Source of the DNA: a virus
Length of the DNA: 39,474 bases
IMG/VR virus record: IMGVR_UViG_3300033153_006183
Span: 1 to 39,474 of that record
Strand: one strand, 5' to 3'
Below are positions 1 through 6,037 of this stretch, piece after piece (position 1 is the first letter of the stretch; the number at the start of each line of letters is the position of its first letter). Position numbers and translations under genes: made by a program. The notes beneath the pieces were generated by a model, which worked only from the letters and a program-made list of their open reading frames with translations, did not search any database and was not told where the DNA came from.

Positions 1-119
1 CAGTATAAGAATAAACTTTCCTACGCGATACTCAACGGAAGTAAACCTAGTCTTTTTAGGCTGGGCAATTCTTTACAAGCCAAACACTTAATCTAACAAA
101 AGTAAATAAAGGACAAAGT
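1..119. other. Non-coding segment, leader of first plus-strand gene
   Basis: No credible gene is seen here. The stretch holds a short possible hairpin (CCTA..TAGG, about 46-60) and ends in one copy of a 37-bp direct repeat (77-113), which carries the AAAGGA ribosome-binding site for the gene starting at 120. If the map is circular it is the 3' part of the untranslated segment that begins at 39064, giving roughly 530 bases without a gene. Confidence 0.5.
77..113 (+). repeat. 37-bp direct repeat, copy 1
   Basis: Exact match to 38298-38334, beginning AAGCCAAACAC and ending AATAAAGGA. This copy lies just ahead of the ATG at 120 and supplies its ribosome-binding site. The reading frame that encodes the end of a 29-residue ORF in the other copy is here open for only a few codons after a stop at 57-59, so copy 1 looks like a leftover of that ORF fused to a new gene start. 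Confidence 0.9.
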
Positions 120-263
120 ATGAGTGAAAGTTTAAAAAAGCTACAGGAAATAAATCGACAACCAGACAGCACAAAAGTACAAAAAGAAAGACAGATACAG
201 ATACAGCGAGATATTACCGATAGTGAAATACATTTAGAAGCATTACTAGAGATGAAGTCATGA
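120..263 (+). CDS. Small hypothetical protein, 47 aa
   Basis: I do not recognise this protein. It is charged and probably fully helical, rich in Gln, Lys and Glu (residues 20-30 run KVQKERQIQIQ), with no Cys and no membrane segment. The start at 120 follows AAAGGA with about 6 bases of spacing, within the 37-bp repeat. Its stop overlaps the next start as ATGA at 260-263, so translation is probably coupled to the two downstream genes. It opens the plus-strand cluster after the structured non-coding region. The tight overlap is the main support, as composition alone would not be convincing. Confidence 0.6.
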   Translation: MSESLKKLQEINRQPDSTKVQKERQIQIQRDITDSEIHLEALLEMKS

Positions 264-433
264 ACGTCCCCAAAGAAATCAAACTAACCTCAATGATCTA
301 CCCACAAAGAAAAAAGATGAGCAGCAAAGACTGCCTCCTGAAGCACTTGCGAGATAAAGAGTTTCAAGCACGGATAAAGTCGAGAGCTGGAAGAAAAAAG
401 GTTTTAATAGTGAAAGCAAAGGATGTGGGATGA
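260..433 (+). CDS. Small basic hypothetical protein, 57 aa
   Basis: No family is recognised. The product is strongly basic, with many Lys and Arg over its whole length and one Cys (CLLKHL near residue 25), which would suit nucleic-acid binding; that is inference only. The start overlaps the preceding stop and its own stop overlaps the methyltransferase start (ATGA at 430-433). The chain 120-263, 260-433, 430-1269 therefore looks like one coupled translation unit. It is short, so confidence rests on the two four-base overlaps. Confidence 0.6.
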   Translation: MNVPKEIKLTSMIYPQRKKMSSKDCLLKHLRDKEFQARIKSRAGRKKVLIVKAKDVG

Positions 434-1269
434 AAAAAGAATTAATCAATAAAATACACCATATTGATTGTTTAGAATTGATGCGTAAATTGCCCGATAA
501 CTGTATAGATATGATGATTACTTCTCCTCCTTATGCAGACAGAAGAAAAAGCACGTATGGTGGAATTTCGCAGGATAAATATAATATGTGGTTTATAGAA
601 ATTGCTAAAGAAGTAAAAAGGATATTGAAGCCGAAAGGATCATTTTTCCTTAACATTAAGGCACATGCAGAAAATGGGGAAAGAACATTATATGTGATGG
701 AGTTGGTTATTTTATTAAAAAAAGAAGTTGGTTTTAATTTTATAGATGAATTATGTTGGGTAAAAAATGGTTTCCCAGGTGACTTAAGAGGAAGATTCAA
801 AAATGCATATGAACCAATATACCACTTTTCAAAATCTCGCGCAAGTGAAATAATATTTATCCCGAACAGCTGCTCCACCCCTATGAAAGTTGCGTCTTTA
901 AAAAGAGCAAAGAGGAAACATTGTGTATCCACAAAAAATGGCAGTGGGATGGGTGGAGCAGCTGCAAGCAGCACAATGAAAAAGATAAAAAATGCGAGAC
1001 CATCAAACGTAATACAAATAAATAATATATTAAACCAATATAGTGATAATGTTTGGCATCCTGCCGTTTATCCTGTGCGGTTGGTTGATTTTTTTATAAG
1101 AAGTTTTACACACAAGGGTGATATAGTGATGGATCCATTTATGGGAAGTGGGACAACCGCTGTTTCTGCAAAAAAACTTCAAAGAAACTTTATAGGAAGT
1201 GAATTAAAAAAAGATTATATTGACTTATCAAATAAACGTTTAGAAAATACACAAGGGGAATTATTCTAA
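430..1269 (+). CDS. DNA methyltransferase, beta-class
   Basis: This is probably a SAM-dependent DNA amino-methyltransferase (N4-cytosine or N6-adenine) that modifies phage DNA, most likely against host restriction. The catalytic motif TSPPY lies at residues 31-35 and the SAM-binding motif DPFMGSGTT at about 235-243. This order (catalytic before SAM site) is that of the beta class. At 279 residues it has the usual size of a stand-alone enzyme and no restriction partner is adjacent. Between the motifs is a Ser/Gly/Lys-rich stretch (residues 160-185) that may be part of the target-recognition region. It ends like the second methyltransferase (NKRLE..QG.LF). The stop shares a base with the next start (TAATG at 1267-1271). 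Target specificity cannot be read from sequence. Confidence 0.9.
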   Translation: MKKELINKIHHIDCLELMRKLPDNCIDMMITSPPYADRRKSTYGGISQDKYNMWFIEIAKEVKRILKPKGSFFLNIKAHAENGERTLYVMELVILLKKEVGFNFIDELCWVKNGFPGDLRGRFKNAYEPIYHFSKSRASEIIFIPNSCSTPMKVASLKRAKRKHCVSTKNGSGMGGAAASSTMKKIKNARPSNVIQINNILNQYSDNVWHPAVYPVRLVDFFIRSFTHKGDIVMDPFMGSGTTAVSAKKLQRNFIGSELKKDYIDLSNKRLENTQGELF

Positions 1270-1724
1270 TGAAAGACCTACCACAATGGCTAAACAAAGA
1301 AGCCTGGGCTGAATGGGTACAATTTCGCAAAGAGATAAGAAAGAAACTTGTACAGACAACTATAAGCAGACAGCTTAAATTCCTAGAAAAGCATAAAGAT
1401 ACTCATGTGGAAATATTAGAGCAGTCTATCCAAAACGGGTGGACGGGGCTGTTTGAGACTAAAAACAAAAGTGTGAATGATGGTGATGTGAAGTTTGAAA
1501 GCTTTATGGACATGAAAGAGCATTTGTCCGCAAACTTTGAAGCGTATAAACTTATTGACATTGAATTTGAAGCTCAAGTATGGAGAGTCGGACGAACAGG
1601 AATAGCGTACTCAAAAGCTAATATCGATGATATGCCATACGATCAAAGAAAACGGTTTTGGATATATATGATAAATAATAGAAAGTTATTAGAAACAGCG
1701 ATGAAAAGGATAAATCATGAGTAA
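1269..1724 (+). CDS. Phage replication-like protein (replisome-organiser C-terminal type)
   Basis: Residues 8-65 carry the pattern WLNKEAWAEWVQFRKEI ... TTISRQLKFLEKH ... EQSIQNGWTGLF. It resembles the conserved tail of phage replication initiators and helicase-loader-interacting proteins (W..W..yR.ei, then QSI.NGW.GLF). The remaining 85 residues have no recognised motif. At 151 residues it lacks the N-terminal winged-helix DNA-binding domain normally found in such initiators, so it may be a stripped-down form or may use only the partner-binding module. It is translationally coupled to the methyltransferase and overlaps the next gene by 8 bases. It is the only replication-like protein in the window apart from SSB. 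Confidence 0.55.
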   Translation: MKDLPQWLNKEAWAEWVQFRKEIRKKLVQTTISRQLKFLEKHKDTHVEILEQSIQNGWTGLFETKNKSVNDGDVKFESFMDMKEHLSANFEAYKLIDIEFEAQVWRVGRTGIAYSKANIDDMPYDQRKRFWIYMINNRKLLETAMKRINHE

Positions 1725-1929
1725 AATTAAAAACCTTATAGGGTATTGCAGAAATAGAGGGTATCAAATACACATAAGATACCCAGACGGATACACACAA
1801 ATCGGGGTACTGGATACTGAAGATAACGAGAGATTAATATATAGTACACGAAAACACATAAGACAAAAAGATGCAGCACTCGAAGCACTTAGATATTTTA
1901 ATGAAGCCAAAAAACGCTACAAAATTTGA
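1717..1929 (+). CDS. Hypothetical protein, 70 aa
   Basis: Not recognised. It is a small basic protein rich in Tyr and Arg (IGYCRNRGYQIHIRYPDGY at the N-terminus) with a helical C-terminal half. The ATG at 1717 is preceded by AAAGGA at 7 bases, which supports this start. It overlaps the end of the replication-like gene by 8 bases. No membrane segment and only one Cys. Confidence 0.65.
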   Translation: MSKIKNLIGYCRNRGYQIHIRYPDGYTQIGVLDTEDNERLIYSTRKHIRQKDAALEALRYFNEAKKRYKI

Positions 1930-1955
1930 TATGAGGAAAAGTAAAGGATAACAAG

Positions 1956-2354
1956 ATGAACAAAACAGGAGAAATTAAAATGAAAGAGTATTACGGACAA
2001 ATAGACCAAGAGAGACTAGATAATGACCCCGGAGATGTAGTGATAGCACTAATGGAGGATGAGGATTATTCAGATTTTCCAATAAAAGTATATACATACA
2101 ATCCACGAGAAGTTGCCAAAGATGCTGAAACTTTTTCTAGGGATATACTTGAAAATATACTTGAAAGACTAGATGAGGAATATGGAGATCCAGACGGTGA
2201 CTATACAGAACCTACGGACAGTATGAAAAAAGCGTCACTAGAATTAGCAAAAGTCATATTTAAGGACTATCAATCTTTTATGTGTGAAGAAACAGGTGAA
2301 GTTATAGAGTTTTCAAAAGAAGCAGCTGAAAAAATAGCGGGGATAACACCATGA
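1956..2354 (+). CDS. Acidic hypothetical protein, 132 aa
   Basis: No function recognised. The protein is very acidic (runs such as ALMEDEDYSDF near residue 30 and EEYGDPDGDYTEP near residue 80) and appears alpha-helical, with no membrane segment. Two starts are possible: 1956, with AAAGGA 8 bases upstream, and an in-frame ATG at 1980, with AGGAG 8 bases upstream. I list the longer form. The stop overlaps the next small ORF as ATGA. Strong acidity could mean DNA mimicry or a binding partner for a basic protein, but nothing shows this directly. Confidence 0.65.
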   Translation: MNKTGEIKMKEYYGQIDQERLDNDPGDVVIALMEDEDYSDFPIKVYTYNPREVAKDAETFSRDILENILERLDEEYGDPDGDYTEPTDSMKKASLELAKVIFKDYQSFMCEETGEVIEFSKEAAEKIAGITP

Positions 2355-2464
2355 CAAAACAAAACAATAGAACAACCACATTAATCTCCAAAAAAGTGCT
2401 TGGTACGGCTAAGAGTATAGAGTTGTACGAACTTTGGCTGAGGTTGAGAGGGTTGATAAAATAG
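2351..2464 (+). CDS. Small ORF, 37 aa
   Basis: A 37-residue basic peptide starting at the ATGA overlap with the preceding stop. It contains a Thr-rich stretch followed by a Leu/Arg-rich possible helix (ELWLRLRGLIK). No family is recognised. The start-stop overlap, the usual junction style in this plus-strand cluster, is the only real support. Confidence 0.4.
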   Translation: MTKQNNRTTTLISKKVLGTAKSIELYELWLRLRGLIK

Positions 2465-2622
2465 GGCTATTTAAAGCCAAAACAAGTATAATATAACATG
2501 CAACAGTTGAAAAGCTGTTCAAAAAGAGCCTATCTTAAAGAGGGCTTGGCTGCTCACTCCTCCTCACGGACACGGGTTGAGTCCTCCTCTTTAAAATGGC
2601 AAAAGTTCGTGAGGAGCTACAA
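2465..2622 (+). promoter_or_regulatory. Structured 5' leader that can mask a ribosome-binding site
   Basis: This 158-base gap holds, in order: a TATAAT box at 2487-2492 with no good -35; a 7-bp hairpin with a GAAA tetraloop (2502-2519); TTAAAGAGG (2535-2543), complementary to CCTCTTTAA (2586-2594); and CTCCTCACGGAC (2560-2571). The last pairs over 12 bp, one of them G-U, with 2605-2616. That stretch contains the GAGGAG ribosome-binding site of the gene at 2623. The two long helices interlace, so they form a pseudoknot or are alternatives. This suggests translational control of the downstream gene. Pairing was worked out by hand. Confidence 0.55.
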
Positions 2623-3120
2623 ATGAACAAGAAACAAGAAATCCAAGACAAAATTACCGAAAACAAAGCTTGTAGAGAAAATTCCAAGCATGCTTTAAGT
2701 TTTTACAAAGAGAGGGTAGATTTTTATGACAAAGATTTAATTGAACTCGAAAAGCAATTAAAAGAGTGCGATGAGTTGAAGTTGGTTGACGGATGGACTA
2801 AAGAGTATAGTTACACACTAGAGCAAAGAACAAAAGATGGTAGATGCTATTCAACATTGGAACTATTAGAAATAGCCACAAAAAACACAACCACGCGTGA
2901 CAGACTTGAAGCGTATAGTAGGGTTATAGATGCTGATTGGAGAGAAAATTGGAACAGCGCCGTTAATCAAAGAAACTACTACATTAATTGTGACCAAGAA
3001 GATGGAGAGTTTATTGTGAAGTTTGATACGAGATTTAAACGATTAGGCACAACATATATGAGCAAAAAAGCCGCCATAAGAATCGTAGATGCGTTGAACA
3101 ACAACGAAATAGAACTTTAA
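2623..3120 (+). CDS. Hypothetical protein ahead of ssb, 165 aa
   Basis: No family recognised. The first 60 residues form a charged helix with coiled-coil character. The rest looks globular, with several aromatic residues (WRENWNSAVNQRNYY near residue 118). I place the start at 2623 because GAGGAG sits 6 bases upstream. An in-frame ATG at 2596 lies inside a predicted stem and has no ribosome-binding site. Ten bases separate its stop from ssb, whose own ribosome-binding site lies in that gap, so a role in DNA replication or repair is plausible. Its leader is unusually structured, implying translational regulation. Confidence 0.7.
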   Translation: MNKKQEIQDKITENKACRENSKHALSFYKERVDFYDKDLIELEKQLKECDELKLVDGWTKEYSYTLEQRTKDGRCYSTLELLEIATKNTTTRDRLEAYSRVIDADWRENWNSAVNQRNYYINCDQEDGEFIVKFDTRFKRLGTTYMSKKAAIRIVDALNNNEIEL

Positions 3121-3130
3121 AGGAGTTAAA

Positions 3131-3673
3131 ATGTACAATAAAATAATTTTAGCAGGAAACCTTACCAGAGATGTAGAGGTTAGATATACTCAAGGTGGGA
3201 GTGCTATAGGAAATACAGCAATCGCAACAACACGAAAGTTTAAATCTCAAACAGGGGAGCAGAAAGAAGAGGTTTTGTTTGTGGACTTAACATTTTTTGG
3301 AAGAACTGCTGAAATTGCTAATCAATATTTACGTAAGGGATCTAAAGTTCTAGTAGATGGACGTTTGAAGTTAGACCAATGGACTGCACAAGATGGACAA
3401 AAGCGAAGCAAGCACTCTGTTACGGTGGAAAACTTGCAAATGCTAGACAGTAAGCCACAAGACGGACAACAGGCACAAGCACCACAAACTCAAAATGCAC
3501 CTACCCACCAAGCCCCACCACAAGGGCAATACACACAACAGCCAGCACCGACAACTCAAAATCGAGAAAATGATTTAAGCCAACAAGCGCAAAACCAACA
3601 GGGCACGATCCCACAGATAGACATAGATACAGATGAAATTCCATTCATGCCTCTTAATTGGAGATTATCATGA
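3131..3673 (+). CDS. ssb: Single-stranded DNA-binding protein
   Basis: An SSB that coats single-stranded phage DNA during replication and recombination. Residues 1-105 form the OB fold and start in the typical way (MYNKIILAGNLTRDVEVRYT), with LFVDLTFFGRTAEIANQYLRKGS and VDGRLKLDQW as further signatures. Residues 110-155 form a Gln/Pro-rich disordered linker. The acidic partner-binding tip (DTDEIPF) is present but followed by eight extra residues (MPLNWRLS), whereas bacterial SSBs normally end at the Phe. Those extra codons hold the ribosome-binding site of the next gene. AAAGGAG precedes the start. Length (180) is normal for the family. Natural partners would be RecT and host replication proteins. 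Confidence 0.95.
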   Translation: MYNKIILAGNLTRDVEVRYTQGGSAIGNTAIATTRKFKSQTGEQKEEVLFVDLTFFGRTAEIANQYLRKGSKVLVDGRLKLDQWTAQDGQKRSKHSVTVENLQMLDSKPQDGQQAQAPQTQNAPTHQAPPQGQYTQQPAPTTQNRENDLSQQAQNQQGTIPQIDIDTDEIPFMPLNWRLS

Positions 3674-4095
3674 GAGAGATTAAATTTGCAGGATATGAAA
3701 ACGGGCACAGAGTATATGGAACAAACGGAGAGATAACAGACCCAACGGGGAAACAGTTTAGATATTCACTTAGCGCCTTTTTTGACCTTGTTAGCAAAGG
3801 ATTAATAATCAATGTTGTTGAGTTTACAGGACTCAAAGACAAAAACGATGTAGAGCTTTATGAAGAGGATACTATAAAGCTTCCATCGTATCCAAATAAA
3901 GGTTTTGATTTATATATCATAGAAAAATATGGTGGAGCTTTTCATATATCTGATTTTAAATCTATATTTGAAAAATACGAAGAATATGAGGGGGACTACT
4001 CTTATCACCACGGTGAACTTGTTGCAGACAATAGGTTTGAACTTGAAGTAGTCGGAAACATATATGAAAACCCCGAACTCTTGGAAACAACATGA
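3670..4095 (+). CDS. YopX-family protein
   Basis: This matches the YopX family of phage proteins of unknown function. The N-terminal REIKFAGY motif, the central QFTGLKDKN-like segment (here EFTGLKDKNDVELYEEDTIKL) and the C-terminal VGNIYENPELLE are diagnostic. It starts at the ATG at 3670, which overlaps the ssb stop and has GGAG 6 bases upstream. A TTG at 3658 is less likely. At 141 residues the length is typical. YopX genes usually lie in early replication or accessory clusters, as here. Confidence 0.85.
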   Translation: MREIKFAGYENGHRVYGTNGEITDPTGKQFRYSLSAFFDLVSKGLIINVVEFTGLKDKNDVELYEEDTIKLPSYPNKGFDLYIIEKYGGAFHISDFKSIFEKYEEYEGDYSYHHGELVADNRFELEVVGNIYENPELLETT

Positions 4096-4244
4096 GTACC
4101 CCCACAAATAAAGGAAATTTCGATGAGTGCAAAACCTGCCTTTACCACCACAAAGGACTAGGCAAATACCCTTGTGACCTCTCCCATAAAGCGATAAGAG
4201 AAGCTACCAAAGATGGAAAATGCACAAAAAAGGTTGAACGATGA
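4092..4244 (+). CDS. Small Cys-containing protein, 50 aa
   Basis: Not recognised by name. Four Cys residues are spaced as CKTC (13-16), C28 and C43, with His19, His20 and His32 nearby, so a small zinc-binding fold is plausible. It is basic overall. Both ends overlap neighbours (ATGA at 4092-4095 and 4241-4244), which argues for a real translated gene in the coupled chain. Confidence 0.6.
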   Translation: MSTPTNKGNFDECKTCLYHHKGLGKYPCDLSHKAIREATKDGKCTKKVER

Positions 4245-4639
4245 TCGGCAAAGACAAAAACATGAATATTCATCCGCTAAAGAACCCCGACTCAAAAGGT
4301 CACTATGGGAACATGATAGAGGATATGGAAAAAACATCAAGTGTTGCATCCATGATGGGCTTTGTAGAAAACAATATCGAGAAATACCGAAGAAGATTGG
4401 GTAAAAAGTCACACCTCAGCGGGGTTGTGAAAGATATACTCGACCTCCATTTTATAGATCATCCTGGAGAGTTTGAACAATTTAAAGAAATTCATCTTGA
4501 AGAAGTTAGGCAAAGTGATCTAAAAAAGATAGAAACATACAAGGCATATGGAGATGTGCTGAAAGATTTGCTCCATAAGGGATACAAGGGTATGACTGTA
4601 TCGTATGCTTTGGAGTCGGAGGGGATCGAGTATGAATAA
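4241..4639 (+). CDS. Hypothetical protein, 132 aa
   Basis: Function unknown. The protein appears mostly helical. The N-terminal 45 residues are Met-rich, followed by a basic patch (EKYRRRLGKKSH) and an acidic middle. The C-terminus (YKGMTVSYALESEGIEYE) has a weak helix-turn-helix look, not strong enough to call. It starts on the ATGA overlap with the preceding gene and its end overlaps the next methyltransferase by 8 bases. Confidence 0.65.
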   Translation: MIGKDKNMNIHPLKNPDSKGHYGNMIEDMEKTSSVASMMGFVENNIEKYRRRLGKKSHLSGVVKDILDLHFIDHPGEFEQFKEIHLEEVRQSDLKKIETYKAYGDVLKDLLHKGYKGMTVSYALESEGIEYE

Positions 4640-5300
4640 TCTTACAAGTGATTACATAGATAGCAAGATGAACACTATAATTCATGCAGATTGTCTTGAA
4701 GTTATGAAACAGACACCAGATGATTATTTTGATTTGGTTTTGACAGATCCGCCTTATGGGATTGATTTGGCTAATATGAATATGGGGATAGGCAATACAC
4801 CAAAAGCATCCAAGAAAGAAAATAGAAAATGGGAAAACAAAGATTGGGATAGTGATGTGCCAAGTGATGAAATATTTTCAGAAATATTTAGGGTAAGTAA
4901 AAATCAAATTATATGGGGCGGTAATTATTTTAATCTCCCTCCTCATAAGTTCTATATTTTATGGGATAAACAAATTCCAAACGGGTTAAGTTTCGCAGAC
5001 TGTGAAATGGCTTGGACCTCATACGATAAGGCACCTAGAATATTTAGGTATTCAGCGTATAGGGATAAGGCTGGAAAACTACACCCAACTCAAAAGCCAT
5101 TGATGTTGTTTGAGTACTGTATAGAAGAAGCACAAGCCAAAGGTGATGTGGTTAAAGTATTTGACCCGTTCATGGGTTCAGGCACCACAGCAATAGCTTG
5201 TAAGTCTTTAGGCTTAGATTGGTGCGGATGCGAACTAGAAGCTGATTATGTAGAGATAGCAAACAAAAGACTTGAAAAAGTGCAGGGTGCGTTATTCTAA
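4632..5300 (+). CDS. DNA methyltransferase, beta-class (second copy type)
   Basis: A second SAM-dependent DNA methyltransferase. The catalytic motif is DPPYG (residues 39-43) and the SAM motif DPFMGSGTT (about 178-186), again in beta-class order. DPPY favours N6-adenine but does not prove it. The start at 4632 has GGAGGGG about 7 bases upstream; a TTG at 4605 is less likely. The C-terminus (NKRLEKVQGALF) resembles that of the methyltransferase at 430-1269, but the middles differ, so target sites probably differ. Together they bracket the replication genes. A role in protection from restriction is likely. Confidence 0.9.
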   Translation: MNNLTSDYIDSKMNTIIHADCLEVMKQTPDDYFDLVLTDPPYGIDLANMNMGIGNTPKASKKENRKWENKDWDSDVPSDEIFSEIFRVSKNQIIWGGNYFNLPPHKFYILWDKQIPNGLSFADCEMAWTSYDKAPRIFRYSAYRDKAGKLHPTQKPLMLFEYCIEEAQAKGDVVKVFDPFMGSGTTAIACKSLGLDWCGCELEADYVEIANKRLEKVQGALF

Positions 5301-5315
5301 TGAAAGGGCTTGAAG

Positions 5316-5921
5316 ATGCTTAGTAAGCAAGATCAGCTCAAAAAGAAGCTAAAGATTGCAACACAGAAGCCAAAAAGGCTAAAGAAGTGCCACTACTGCA
5401 AAGAGCGCACGGTTCCCTATGGAGAGATGCGTACATTCTGCTTTAAGAATGAGTGCATACAGGCTCACAACAAAAAGACCAAAAGAATAACCAAGCATCA
5501 TGCCAAAAAGAAATTAAGAGATGATAACCGTACAACTCTTCTTCAAGACTGTCAAGTAATAGCAAATAGAATTGGAAAGATAAAGTGTTGGATCAAAGGT
5601 GAATACAAATGTGTTACTTGTGGCAGGATACCAAAAAAGACAGACGGGGGGCATTGTTTTTCTGTAGGTGATTATTCTGCGATCAGATTTTATATTCCGC
5701 AAATCAATCCACAGTGTGTAAATTGCAATAGATATAATAATGGACGTCCCAAAGAGTATGAAGTCTATCTAATAGGAAAGATAGGAGTGGATAAGGTAGA
5801 GTGGCTTAAGGGGCAAAAGAATGTCACTGCAGACCACTCTAAGGAATATCTGAGAAGATTTAAAGAAGTTATGGGGAAAAAACTCAAGAAAATGGAACTT
5901 AAATATGAACGAGTCGGATAA
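5316..5921 (+). CDS. ninG: NinG/Rap-like recombination endonuclease
   Basis: This matches the lambda NinG (Rap) family, nucleases of branched recombination intermediates. It has an N-terminal lysine-rich segment, then a zinc-finger-like motif (CHYC at 25-28, then C42 and C47). A second Cys cluster (CVTCGR) is followed by the HNH-like conserved core GHCFSVGDYSAIRFYIPQ and PQCVNCN, then a basic C-terminus. At 201 residues it is of normal length. I chose ATG 5316 over TTG 5310. It is the last large gene of the plus arm and would act with RecT and SSB in recombination. Confidence 0.9.
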   Translation: MLSKQDQLKKKLKIATQKPKRLKKCHYCKERTVPYGEMRTFCFKNECIQAHNKKTKRITKHHAKKKLRDDNRTTLLQDCQVIANRIGKIKCWIKGEYKCVTCGRIPKKTDGGHCFSVGDYSAIRFYIPQINPQCVNCNRYNNGRPKEYEVYLIGKIGVDKVEWLKGQKNVTADHSKEYLRRFKEVMGKKLKKMELKYERVG

Positions 5922-5997
5922 AAAGAAATTGAAATCGGCTGAGGATATCAATAAGAGGCATCGTAATGGGACTTTGTGGGTTAAGAAAAAGAAATAA
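5905..5997 (+). CDS. Possible small basic protein, 30 aa
   Basis: A 30-residue Lys/Arg-rich ORF that overlaps the 3' end of ninG in another frame and ends in a run of lysines. A GGA lies about 9 bases upstream of the ATG. No family recognised. It could be a small tail-end gene or chance; overlap is common in this cluster but composition gives little support. Confidence 0.3.
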   Translation: MNESDKKKLKSAEDINKRHRNGTLWVKKKK

Positions 5998-6010
5998 TAC
6001 TACAACTTTA

Positions 6011-6034
6011 TACAGGGCAAATCAATGCCCTGTA
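6011..6034. terminator. Hairpin between convergent arms
   Basis: A perfect 8-bp stem (TACAGGGC/GCCCTGTA) with an 8-base loop lies between the end of the plus arm and the stop of the minus-strand tailspike at 6038. Neither side has a strong T-run, so it is at best a weak bidirectional terminator, but position and GC-rich stem fit. Confidence 0.5.
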
Positions 6035-6037
6035 GTC

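Noticed and set aside
531-974. Minus-strand ORF of 147 codons
   Set aside because: Shadow of the methyltransferase gene, with no start signal and no neighbour on that strand.
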